Below are positions 15,325 to 23,559 of a stretch of DNA of 64,000 bases, in pieces (within the stretch, counting starts at the first letter, position 1; the number at the start of each line of letters is the position of its first letter). Both the position numbers and the translations under genes were made by a program. Location: contig CAWKIA010000018.1 of assembly GCA_963849635.1 (NCBI GenBank), forward strand, positions 558,001-622,000, read 5' to 3'. The notes under the pieces were generated by a model. It made no database searches. It was not told the DNA's origin and saw only the letters and a list, made by a program, of their open reading frames with translations. The DNA is from CAVRUD01 sp963849635 (GTDB lineage Bacteria > Chloroflexota > Chloroflexia > Thermomicrobiales > UBA6265).

Positions 15325-15918
15325 CTACAATGCGACCAGGCTCGTCTCGTACATGCGTTGGAAGAGTCGGTCCCAATAGGTCCGGCTTGGATCTACGATG
15401 GCAAACTCCGCTGCCAGGGCGTCAGGCATCTCCGGTGTGAGCAGGATGGTTGCCAGGCGCTTTTGATAGCGACTGTCGATCGCGCGGTCGAGGAACATCG
15501 CCTCGTACGCATGCTCAGGTTTGAGGCCGATCAGCACCAGGACATCGGAGAAAAGGAATCGGTCCCAGGTATCCTTCGTCACCCGGCTGGCGAGGTCATA
15601 CTCGTGCTTGAGGACCGGGTCCTGGCCGGTCTCCGCAGCGGGTGCCAGCTCGCGTAGCCCAATCTCCTGGACGTAAGCACTGAGGGCGAAATCTCGCCAG
15701 GGAACCATCGTGCTGGAAACCGAGGTCCTGACTTCTTGCAATCGTGCCCGGATGAACTCTGAGATCCTGGTCGATCGACCAGGCACGGCGTTGAAGATGA
15801 ACCAACCCTGGCCCTGCTTGAGGCGGGCATCAAAGCCGTCAAAGTACAAGCTGAGTCGCTGCAACAGGTCACGGTCTTGCACCGGGGCCTGATCGATCAA
15901 CAATGACGCGTCGCCCAT
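15325..15918 (-). CDS. Conserved-looking protein of unknown function
   Basis: I do not recognise this 197-residue protein. It has no signal peptide or membrane helix and looks like a soluble mixed alpha/beta protein. Its middle is rich in aromatic and charged residues (DTWDRFLFSDVLVLIGL, AYEAMFLDRAID). A ribosome site GGAGG lies 8 bases before ATG 15918, and composition and codon use are like the neighbours, so it is very likely a real gene. It converges on the polyprenyl synthase gene 26 bases away and lies downstream of the nucleoside hydrolase by 140 bases, so it may be transcribed alone. Confidence 0.7.
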   Translation of the reverse strand: MGDASLLIDQAPVQDRDLLQRLSLYFDGFDARLKQGQGWFIFNAVPGRSTRISEFIRARLQEVRTSVSSTMVPWRDFALSAYVQEIGLRELAPAAETGQDPVLKHEYDLASRVTKDTWDRFLFSDVLVLIGLKPEHAYEAMFLDRAIDSRYQKRLATILLTPEMPDALAAEFAIVDPSRTYWDRLFQRMYETSLVAL

Positions 15919-16058
15919 CCTGCGGACCTCCGGACGTATGGCCCCTTATTTGGGGCAAGGCGGAGACGGGGACGAGTCCTTCATAGCACACATCGGCCGT
16001 ACATGAAAGTGCTTGCGCACCCGGATGCCGGATTCTTCGAAGGGATGAGCTTGCGTAG

Positions 16059-16975
16059 TTAGCCTCGCGGTAGGTCCAGCACCTCGTGAAAGCGGTTCAA
16101 AAACGCATCTCTGTCGATACTTCGGGCAATTTCGACAGCTCCGGACCCCACGACCCACGTCTGGCCACGGTGGGCGTCGTCGGTGCCGACCGCGACCGCG
16201 GACCGCTCGCTTTCAATGATATCGGGCACCGCGGCCACCGCGACCGCAAGCGGATCGTGCAGGTGAAAATCGGTGATCTGGCGTTCTTCGAACGAGCGGC
16301 GGGCAACGTGCCGAACGAGTTCCGCTGCATTGCTTGGATGCTCATCAGCGGCGGCATAGCCATCGCGAGTAATCGCGACCTGCATCGTCACGTCCAGACC
16401 AATCGCGACGAAGCGCTTGAATTGCGGTGCGACTTCGAAGACCTGACCGGCCGATTCGGGATCGCAAAAGATGTTGAACTCCGCCCATGGCCTCATGTTG
16501 CCTGGAACATGGTATGCCCCTCCCATCATGACAACGCCCGCCACCATCTCCGGCAGACGAGGCTCCACGTTGAGGGCGATCGCCAGATTGGTGAGCGGTC
16601 CGACGCAGACCAACGTACAGCTCGCCTGGTCGTTCGGTCGCATACCGGATCATCGCCGCCGGCCCACGATAGTTCTCCGGGCTGGCGAGTGCTCTTGGGC
16701 AGGTTGGATTCGCCGAGGCCGTCGATCCCATGAAAGTAGTCGGCCATGAAGAGGGGACGGGCAATCGGCCGGCTTGCTCCCCGATAGACCGGCACATGGC
16801 TTGCACCGAGATAGTCGAGCACCGTCAGTGTGTTGTTGGTAGCGTTGGTTATGTCGATATTGCCCGCCACCGTGGTGCATGCGACGAGCTCGATCTCCGG
16901 ATCGGCAAGTGCCAGGGCGATAGCGAGCGCGTCGTCAACACCGGTGTCGACGTCGAGGATGATCGGCGTGGTCAT
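16059..16975 (-). CDS. Inosine/uridine-preferring nucleoside hydrolase (two frameshifts in this sequence)
   Basis: The family hydrolyses the N-glycosidic bond of nucleosides using a bound calcium ion. The N-terminus has the hallmark DVDTGVDDALAI that binds calcium and ribose; later blocks VCVGPLTNLAIAL, MMGGAY and EFNIFCDPESA are all present, and DPLAVAVA supplies the late active-site Asp region. These blocks lie in three successive frames, joining near 16690 and near 16617; removing one base at each place gives about 304 residues, the usual length. The ATG overlaps the stop of the TPP enzyme by 4 bases, so the two are co-translated. Probably intact in reality. Confidence 0.82.
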
Positions 16976-18705
16976 CGCTGGGCTCCAAGCTTCTGCCGGC
17001 GCGCGGCCTCCGCTGACTCCCAGCCTGCCACCGGCGGCGTTTCGGTCATCTGCGCTTCGGTTACGACATCCAGGAAATAGGGACCACCGTCGGCAAGGGC
17101 ATCCGCCAGTGCCCGGTCGAGGTCAGCGGGATCAGTCACCTGTCGAGAACGGAAGCCAAAGCCACGGGCGATGGCGGCATAGTCAACGGTGTTGAAATCA
17201 ACCCCGAAGTACCGATCACCATGGTGGATGTGCTGGAGTTGCTTGATCCAGCCATAGGCTCCATTCGAGCACTGGATGATGACCACAGGCAGGTTCAGGC
17301 GGGAGATGGTCTCCATCTCCCCGCAGGACATGCCGAAGCTGCCGTCCCCAGTCATGCCGACGACCCGTCGGCCGGGAGCCGCCATCGCCGCGCCAACCAC
17401 TCCGGGGATCGCGTATCCCAGGCCGCCATGCGCCCGCGGGATGACTGTCGTGCGGCCCGCCCGGCGGAGTTCGTACTGGGCGCCAAGGTACGGAGTGGGC
17501 GTGCCCGGATCGGCGACGATGACGGCGTCGTCCTCGATCTGCTGGCGCATGGCCCGCACCAGGCGTTGCGGCTTGATCGGCTGCGAATCGCTCTGGGCTT
17601 GCTCAGCAATCTGAGCCCAGTAGCGGTCGCGCTCCGCCAGGAGCGCATCGATCCGGGTCTGCTGGCTTGCCTTGAACCGGGACCGATCGGTCGGCTCGAT
17701 CGCATCGAGCAAGTCTTCCAGGCCCAGCTTGGCGTCTCCGGCCAACGGCGCTACCAACCGGTAATTGTTGCCAATCTCCCACGGCTCAACATCGAGCTGG
17801 ATGACATTCTGTGGACCAGTTGGGCTCGGAACGGTCCAGTGATGAGTAGTCGTCGAGTCGGTCCGAGACCCGATGTAGATCACCAGGTCGGCGTCCGTGA
17901 CCCAGGCATTGGCGTAGGATCGAGCGCCGTTCCCGCCGACGATGCCGAGGCTCACTGAGCTGTTCTCGGCAATGCTGCCCTTGCCGTTGATCGATGTACC
18001 TACTGGAATGTTGAGGGCCACAGCAAGTGTCGTGAGCGCATGCCACGCCCCCGCAGTCACTACTCCGCCACCGGCAACGATGACCGGCCTCGCCGAGGCA
18101 AGAATCGCATCTGCGGCCCGCTGAACCAATGCAGGATCGGGGCGAGTGCGCAGAGCTGGCGCCCGCCCGAATTCAGGGACGCCCCAGACACTGGTGTCCG
18201 GCGTTTCGCCCTCGAGCACGTCGGCCGGCAGGGAGAGATGCGTTGCTCCCGGGCGGCTGGAGGTGGCCATGCGAAAGGCGCGGCGTGTCGCCGCCGCCAG
18301 CGTTTCGGCGCTGTTGACTCGCGTGTTCCAGGTCGTGACGGGTCGAAAGAGTGTCTCCTGGTCCAGCTCAGTGAGGACGCCCTGACCATGCTGTCCAACC
18401 GGTGTATCCGAGGTCAGACAGACCAGCGGGATCGCCGAACCTTGCGCCTCGGCCACTCCGGGAACGATATAGGTGGCGCCAGCTCCGCTTGGTCCCTCGC
18501 AGACACCGACTTTGCCGGAGACGCGGGCGTAAACATCAGCCATGAACGATGCGGAGCGCTCGTCGCGCGTCATCACGTGGGTGACGCGATCCTGCTCGTC
18601 GCGAAGGGCGTCGTAGAACGCTACACCGGTATCACCGGGAAGGCCGAAGATGTGGGTAACATCGCTCTCAATCAGTACCCGGGTAAGTGCGCGGGCTCCC
18701 TGCAT
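16972..18705 (-). CDS. Thiamine pyrophosphate enzyme, acetolactate synthase-like
   Basis: This 577-residue cytoplasmic enzyme has the three-domain layout of the acetolactate synthase/benzoylformate decarboxylase superfamily: an N-terminal pyrimidine-binding domain with the catalytic Glu in MTRDERSASFMAD (about residue 49), a central domain with RPVIVAGGGVV, and a C-terminal diphosphate-binding domain with GDGSFGMSCGEME followed about 25 residues later by QCSNGAYG. A small subunit is absent nearby, so biosynthetic acetolactate synthase is less likely than a catabolic decarboxylase or ligase. GGGAGG precedes ATG 18705 by 8 bases. It is coupled to the nucleoside hydrolase by an ATGA overlap, which hints at a shared catabolic job. 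Exact substrate unknown. Confidence 0.83.
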   Translation of the reverse strand: MQGARALTRVLIESDVTHIFGLPGDTGVAFYDALRDEQDRVTHVMTRDERSASFMADVYARVSGKVGVCEGPSGAGATYIVPGVAEAQGSAIPLVCLTSDTPVGQHGQGVLTELDQETLFRPVTTWNTRVNSAETLAAATRRAFRMATSSRPGATHLSLPADVLEGETPDTSVWGVPEFGRAPALRTRPDPALVQRAADAILASARPVIVAGGGVVTAGAWHALTTLAVALNIPVGTSINGKGSIAENSSVSLGIVGGNGARSYANAWVTDADLVIYIGSRTDSTTTHHWTVPSPTGPQNVIQLDVEPWEIGNNYRLVAPLAGDAKLGLEDLLDAIEPTDRSRFKASQQTRIDALLAERDRYWAQIAEQAQSDSQPIKPQRLVRAMRQQIEDDAVIVADPGTPTPYLGAQYELRRAGRTTVIPRAHGGLGYAIPGVVGAAMAAPGRRVVGMTGDGSFGMSCGEMETISRLNLPVVIIQCSNGAYGWIKQLQHIHHGDRYFGVDFNTVDYAAIARGFGFRSRQVTDPADLDRALADALADGGPYFLDVVTEAQMTETPPVAGWESAEAARRQKLGAQR

Positions 18706-18809
18706 CGCCGGTTCCTCCCAGAGTTCAACCTGCGGGCTTGTCCACCTAAGATCGGTGACTATACCAGCCGAATAACCGGATTCGGAGATGACTTCCCTGG
18801 CCGCGGCGG

Positions 18810-20102
18810 CTAGCGTCGGCGGATGGCCACGTAGATGTCATTCACATTCGTACCGGTCGGTCCGGTTCGCACCGTTCCGCCCGCGGCATCAAACACGGCC
18901 AGACTGTCATTGTCGGCAAGCGCTGCTACGGCATCGATCCCGGCCGCCACGGCCCGCCCCACCGTTCCGGAATCAGCGATGGCTCCCGCTGCGCCCGTAG
19001 GGCCGTCTTGGCCATCGGTAGCCAGGCTAGCGACGAGCCAGCTATTGACATCCCACTCGGCCATGGAGATCGCGGCGCCAAGGGCAAACTCAGTGTTGCG
19101 ACCTCCAACGCCGTCTCCCCGGACGGTCACGGTCGCTTCGCCGCCACCCAGCAGGACATCAACGTTATCTGGCGCTTGAATGCATTCGCGAACCCATTGT
19201 TGCCCGAGACGCGAAGCTTCACCTTCCACCCCGGCCCACACGACTGAAACTTGTCGACCTGACCGCTCCGCCAGCGTCCGCATCTCCTTAACCGCCAGAG
19301 CGTTATCACCCACGACGACGACGGGCTCACTTTTCGAGATCGGCGTCGCCGACTCGGCAGACTGGCTGGCAAGGACAGCACGCACGTGGTCCGGCACGCG
19401 ATCAGCCAGGCCATACCTATCCAGAATGCGGAGTGCGTTCTGCGCCGTGGCGCTCGACGCGACGGTCGGGCCACTGGCGATCACCGCGGGATCATTCCCG
19501 AGGACATCAGAGAGCAGGAGCGTGGCGAACGTCGCCTTCTGGCCAGCTCGCCTCAATCCGCCGCTTTTGACCAGGCTCAGTGGACTGCGTACGGCGTTGA
19601 GATCCCCAATCGGCGCGCCCGCGCGTAGGAGCAGGTCGGTGGTTCGGGCCATGTCGGCGAGTGTCACCGGTGGACGGGGCGCCTCTAAAAGCGCCGAACC
19701 GCCACCGGAGATCAGGGCGAGGACGAGATCGTCCGCAGTCGCCCCTCGTACCATCGACAGGAGTGCTTCGGTCGCGGCGACTCCCCGGCCATCGGGGATG
19801 GGATGCGACGCTTCGTAGACCATGAGCGGCGCCGCGACCGGCTGATCGACATGGCCGTCCTTCGTGATGACCACGCCGCCGGCGATCCGATCACCGAGGG
19901 CTCCCTGCGCGCCCCGAGCCATGCCGCAGGCGGCCTTCCCAACCGCCGCGATCCAAATCCTCCCGCCAACCGGCACGATTTGCTCGCCGACGATGACTTG
20001 ATTGCCATCGCTCGTGAGATTCCGGCGAACCGCCTGTTCAGGATCAACCGCGCGAAGAGCCCCGGCAAACCATGAACGGATCAGCTCAGCGTCGTCGTCC
20101 AT
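18810..20102 (-). CDS. Glycerate 2-kinase (MOFRL family)
   Basis: The enzyme phosphorylates D-glycerate to 2-phosphoglycerate with ATP, linking glyoxylate or sugar-acid breakdown to glycolysis. The 430-residue protein has the GckA/TtuD layout: an N-terminal domain with AVGKAACGMA and VLALISGGGSALLEAP, the LNAVRSPLSLVKSGGL block, and a C-terminal MOFRL domain from about 320 (GGEATVTVRGDGVGGRNTE). ATG 20102 follows AAGGAG by 12 bases and is preferred over an upstream in-frame start that would run into rluD. The gene lies 16 bases after the rluD stop and 104 bases before the TPP enzyme start, in one direction with both. Confidence 0.88.
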   Translation of the reverse strand: MDDDAELIRSWFAGALRAVDPEQAVRRNLTSDGNQVIVGEQIVPVGGRIWIAAVGKAACGMARGAQGALGDRIAGGVVITKDGHVDQPVAAPLMVYEASHPIPDGRGVAATEALLSMVRGATADDLVLALISGGGSALLEAPRPPVTLADMARTTDLLLRAGAPIGDLNAVRSPLSLVKSGGLRRAGQKATFATLLLSDVLGNDPAVIASGPTVASSATAQNALRILDRYGLADRVPDHVRAVLASQSAESATPISKSEPVVVVGDNALAVKEMRTLAERSGRQVSVVWAGVEGEASRLGQQWVRECIQAPDNVDVLLGGGEATVTVRGDGVGGRNTEFALGAAISMAEWDVNSWLVASLATDGQDGPTGAAGAIADSGTVGRAVAAGIDAVAALADNDSLAVFDAAGGTVRTGPTGTNVNDIYVAIRRR

Positions 20103-20118
20103 CGTCCCGAAACGCTCC

Positions 20119-21150
20119 TTACCTGTTTGATTGCGAAGGAGGCGACTCGGAAGCCCACTCTTGGGCAGCCTGGCGCTGCGCCTCAAGCACCTTGGTCAAC
20201 TCAGGAGGCAGCGGCGACTCGAACAGCATATCTCGTCCGTCCATCAAGCGGATCCCGAGCCGATGTGCATGGAGAAAGTGACGCTTCAGCCAGGGTTCGT
20301 TGCGGCGCATTGCCGCTGCCCGGTCGTGCCCATAGATCGCGTCCCCGATGACAGGATGCCCAATGAAGGCGAAGTGCACCCGGATTTGATGGGTTCGCCC
20401 GGTCTCGATCTCAACATCGACAAAGGTCGTGGTCGCCAGGCGTTCTCGCGTGGTGAAGTGAGTGACGGCAGGCTTGCCCTTTGCTTGGGCTGCCATTCGC
20501 TGGCGCTGGAGCGGATCGCGGCCGATCGGGGCATCGATCGTCGCCTCGTCGTCTTCTAGTATCCCCGCCACGAGCGTTTGATATCCCTTACGCACCGATC
20601 GGTCGGCCCACTGTCCCAGGAGGGAGCGATGGGCGGCATCGCTCTTGGCTACGACCATCAGGCCACTCGTGTCCTTGTCCAGCCGATGCACAATGCCTGG
20701 CCGGTTCGATCCCGCGATCGAAATCTGTGGAGCGTGATAGAGCAGGGCATTGACGAGCGTTCCCCGAGGATGGCCGGGGGCGGGATGCACGACGAGACCG
20801 GCTGGCTTCTCCAGGACGAGCATGTCGTGGTCTTCGAACACGATCTGTAAGGGGATATTCTCAGGTTCAAGGTGAATCTCTTCGACCGGAGGCACAGTGA
20901 CTGAGACAACCTCGCCGGGCGTGAGCTTGAACGACGACCGCCGTGTCACGCCGTCGACGAGCACCGCGCCATCGTCGATCAACCCCTGTACGTAGGCACG
21001 GCTCAGCGTGTGTAACTCATCCGTGACGTACCGATCGAGGCGCAGATTCGTGTGCGCGGCCTCCGGACGAAGTTCGATCGTTCCCAATGGCGCTGGTTGC
21101 GCACCGAATCTCTCATCCTCATCGAAATACTCATCGCTGCTAGATTCCAT
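20119..21150 (-). CDS. rluD: Large-subunit rRNA pseudouridine synthase, RluA/RluD family
   Basis: The enzyme isomerises uridines in 23S rRNA. The 343-residue protein has an N-terminal S4 RNA-binding domain (about 36-95) and the catalytic domain with HRLDKDTSG at 155-163, in which Asp158 is the catalytic residue. ETGRTHQIRVH marks the conserved active-site helix. ATG 21150 was chosen because it lies 7 bases after the lspA stop; the frame is open further upstream within lspA. The lspA-rluD order is common and indicates an operon. Assignment to RluD rather than another family member rests on the S4 domain and gene order. Confidence 0.9.
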   Translation of the reverse strand: MESSSDEYFDEDERFGAQPAPLGTIELRPEAAHTNLRLDRYVTDELHTLSRAYVQGLIDDGAVLVDGVTRRSSFKLTPGEVVSVTVPPVEEIHLEPENIPLQIVFEDHDMLVLEKPAGLVVHPAPGHPRGTLVNALLYHAPQISIAGSNRPGIVHRLDKDTSGLMVVAKSDAAHRSLLGQWADRSVRKGYQTLVAGILEDDEATIDAPIGRDPLQRQRMAAQAKGKPAVTHFTTRERLATTTFVDVEIETGRTHQIRVHFAFIGHPVIGDAIYGHDRAAAMRRNEPWLKRHFLHAHRLGIRLMDGRDMLFESPLPPELTKVLEAQRQAAQEWASESPPSQSNR

Positions 21151-21157
21151 CGCCAGA

Positions 21158-21715
21158 TCAACCACCCTCAACGTATCGCTTCGCAATCGGACCACCATCC
21201 ACTGCTGCAATGTGCTTATCAGCGCCGGACGAAATGTCCGCCCGCGAATCACGAGACCGATGGTCTTCCCGAGTCATTAACCAGGCAACGAGTAGAACGC
21301 CGATCGTCACCGCGGAGTCGGCGACATTGAACTTTGGCCACACTCCGAGCGCGACGAAGTCGACGACATACCCGAGCCGTACCCGGTCGATGATGTTGCC
21401 CAGGGCGCCGCCGACGAGCAGCCCCAGGCTGGCGGCAAGCATGGGCGATGACTGCCCCACGCGCACGAATCGCCAGATCAGGAGCACAACAATGGCCGCG
21501 GCGATTAGCGTCAGGACAACTCCCCGGCCATTCAGCACTCCAAACGCCGCGCCGGTATTCTCAATGTACTCGAACGCCAAGAGCGATCCGAGCAATTCGA
21601 ACCGGTGGGTATCAGCGTCTCGTCCCAGCGAGTTCGATGCAATCGCCTTCGTCACCTGGTCGCTCGCGACGGCAATCCCAGCCACAGAGACCGGCAGGAT
21701 CATGCTGGGGAGCAA
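21158..21715 (-). CDS. lspA: Lipoprotein signal peptidase (signal peptidase II)
   Basis: LspA is a membrane aspartyl protease that removes signal peptides from prolipoproteins. The 185-residue product has four membrane helices. It carries the motif GNIIDRVRLGYVVDF and the motif FNVADSAVTIG; Asp119 and Asp133 are the catalytic pair by comparison with E. coli Asp123 and Asp141. ENTGAAFG (52-59) is another family block. The C-terminal 35 residues are polar and longer than in E. coli. It is followed after 7 bases by rluD and preceded by the DksA-like gene 45 bases upstream. Confidence 0.95.
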   Translation of the reverse strand: MLPSMILPVSVAGIAVASDQVTKAIASNSLGRDADTHRFELLGSLLAFEYIENTGAAFGVLNGRGVVLTLIAAAIVVLLIWRFVRVGQSSPMLAASLGLLVGGALGNIIDRVRLGYVVDFVALGVWPKFNVADSAVTIGVLLVAWLMTREDHRSRDSRADISSGADKHIAAVDGGPIAKRYVEGG

Positions 21716-21760
21716 TCTGGCTCTTGTGCCTTGTAGGGGAGCTGTGTTTTGGTCCTTCAG

Positions 21761-22144
21761 CTAGGTGCCCCCGTATTGGCGTTCGAGGAACGCCTGGCAA
21801 TCGATGCAATACGCTACAAACGGAAGGTATTCGAGCCGCTCTTCCGCGATCGGCTTCTCGCAACGCGCGCAGACGCCGTACGTGCCCTTGTCCATGCGCT
21901 CGAAGGCGTCATTGATCTGACCCAGGATCACTGTCAGGTCGGCCTCGACACGCAAGATACGCTCTTGCTCCTGGACATTGCTGCCGTCATCGGCCAGGTG
22001 ATTGCCGACGCTCCCGTTCTCGTCGTCGGAATCGCCGCCGAGGTCGCGCAACTCCTCCCGGAGGTTCGCCAGCTCGGTTTCAGTGGTAGCCTTGCGCTCG
22101 TCGAGCGCTGATCGAAGGGACTTGAGTTTCCTTGCAGCTATCAT
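21761..22144 (-). CDS. TraR/DksA-type zinc-finger protein
   Basis: This 127-residue protein has a coiled-coil first half and a C4 zinc finger with Cys92, Cys95, Cys113 and Cys116 (CARC...CIDC). Family members bind the RNA polymerase secondary channel or act as small general-stress proteins (YteA/YocK-like in Gram-positives). It precedes lspA in the same direction by 45 bases, as in several other bacteria. Upstream, a minus-strand TTGACA (complement at 22257-22262) may be its -35 box. Whether it acts with ppGpp is unknown; the acidic coiled-coil tip is not obviously DksA-like. Confidence 0.85.
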   Translation of the reverse strand: MIAARKLKSLRSALDERKATTETELANLREELRDLGGDSDDENGSVGNHLADDGSNVQEQERILRVEADLTVILGQINDAFERMDKGTYGVCARCEKPIAEERLEYLPFVAYCIDCQAFLERQYGGT

Positions 22145-22410
22145 GTTCGTCGCAGCCTTCAGGTGCCGAAACGTGGTCCGGATCCAAGTCTTGACGTCTG
22201 GGAGTTGCGGACCAAGTGTTCGGAGAAGAGTTCACATCCCAGTCGTAGCGTGCGAGTGTCAATCGCGGACTCAGGGAACCGATGGTAGCACAGCGCCTGC
22301 GCTACCTTTGGCGCTGCGGTCGTATGCAATCTGCCTGCCAGGACGTGGCCATACTGCCGCCATCCCTGACTGTTTCGTCCCCACCGACGCAATGTACACG
22401 GAGGTTATGG

Positions 22411-23559
22411 TTGGAGTCTCGTCCATTCCGCCTGGTCATCGCCGGCGGCGGCACCGGCGGCCACGTGCTACCCGCAATCGCCGTAATTGATGAATTGCGG
22501 CAGCGTAACATCAGTCTCGAACCGCTCTGGATCGGAAGTAGCGATGGCGTCGAACGTGAACGAGCGAACCAGGCGGGAATTCCTTTTCGCGCGATCCAGA
22601 CCGGTAAACTCCGCCGCTACGTCTCCGTGCAAACGGTCACCGACGCGGTGCGATTGCCTGTAGGCACGGTCCAGGCATGGCGCATTCTGCGCTCCTACCG
22701 GCCGGATCTCGTCTTTTCGACGGGTGGCTTCGTCAGTGTACCGACGGTAATCGCCTCCGCCCGGATCGCCCCGATCCTGACGCACGAGCAGACGGCGGTG
22801 GTCGGACTGGCTAACCGGATCAACGCCCGTTTCGCCGACGTGTTTGCGCTCTCCCATGACCGGACAAGGGATGCGGCTGATGCAGTCCATCGTCAGGTTG
22901 TCGTTACGGGAAACCCCGTGCGCGCCCGCATGGCTGATGGCGACCCCGCCGCTGGTCGCGCACACGTCGGATTCACGGACGATCTTCCAGTCCTGCTGGT
23001 GACGGGCGGTGTTCGTGGCTCCAGCCCTTTGAACGACCGGATCGCCGGACTGCTGCCCGGCATCCTCGAGACCTGTCAAATCGTGCACCAGGCCGGTCCA
23101 TCGACTGCCCACGGCGATGCCGAGAAGCTCATGGCCGCCCAAGATACCTGGCCGGAAGAGTTGAAACGGCGCTATCGGGTCGTCGACGTCATTGGCGAGG
23201 AGATGGCCGATATCATGGCGGCGGCGACCCTCGTCGTGAGCCGATCAGGAGCCGGCACGGTTACCGAGATCGCCTCGTACGGGCCGCCCGCCATTCTCAT
23301 TCCTCTTCCGGGCGCGGGAGGCGACGAACAAACCCACAACGCGCGTGTCCTCAGCGACATCGACGCGGCGATCCTCATCCCGCAGTCCGAGGCCACGCCG
23401 GAGCGACTGGATCGGGAGATTCGGGCTCTTCTCCTGGACAGTGAACGCCGTGCACGTATGGTAGTAAACGCCCGGACCCGCACCCACCATGACGCGGCAT
23501 CTCGGGTTGCGGACGAACTGTTGCGCCTTGCGGGTCGCCAGCCTGACCGGGGTCGCTAG
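22411..23559 (+). CDS. murG: UDP-N-acetylglucosamine--N-acetylmuramyl-(pentapeptide) pyrophosphoryl-undecaprenol GlcNAc transferase
   Basis: MurG makes lipid II from lipid I on the inner face of the membrane. The 382-residue GT-B protein starts with the Gly-rich loop GGGTGGH (12-18) and has the second block GGVRGS, SRSGAGTVTE and the donor-binding DEQTHNA. The frame is open for 43 codons further upstream, but TTG 22411 is preceded by GGAGG at a 6-base spacing and is followed immediately by the conserved first strand, so TTG is the likely start. No other cell-wall (dcw) genes are nearby, so murG is detached from its usual cluster. Its stop overlaps that of radA (shared CTAG at 23556-23559). 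Confidence 0.92.
   Translation: MESRPFRLVIAGGGTGGHVLPAIAVIDELRQRNISLEPLWIGSSDGVERERANQAGIPFRAIQTGKLRRYVSVQTVTDAVRLPVGTVQAWRILRSYRPDLVFSTGGFVSVPTVIASARIAPILTHEQTAVVGLANRINARFADVFALSHDRTRDAADAVHRQVVVTGNPVRARMADGDPAAGRAHVGFTDDLPVLLVTGGVRGSSPLNDRIAGLLPGILETCQIVHQAGPSTAHGDAEKLMAAQDTWPEELKRRYRVVDVIGEEMADIMAAATLVVSRSGAGTVTEIASYGPPAILIPLPGAGGDEQTHNARVLSDIDAAILIPQSEATPERLDREIRALLLDSERRARMVVNARTRTHHDAASRVADELLRLAGRQPDRGR

Noticed and set aside
22282..22410. The upstream 43-codon extension of murG.
   Set aside because: No ribosome site or conserved residues; the TTG at 22411 has a well-placed GGAGG and directly precedes the Gly-rich loop.
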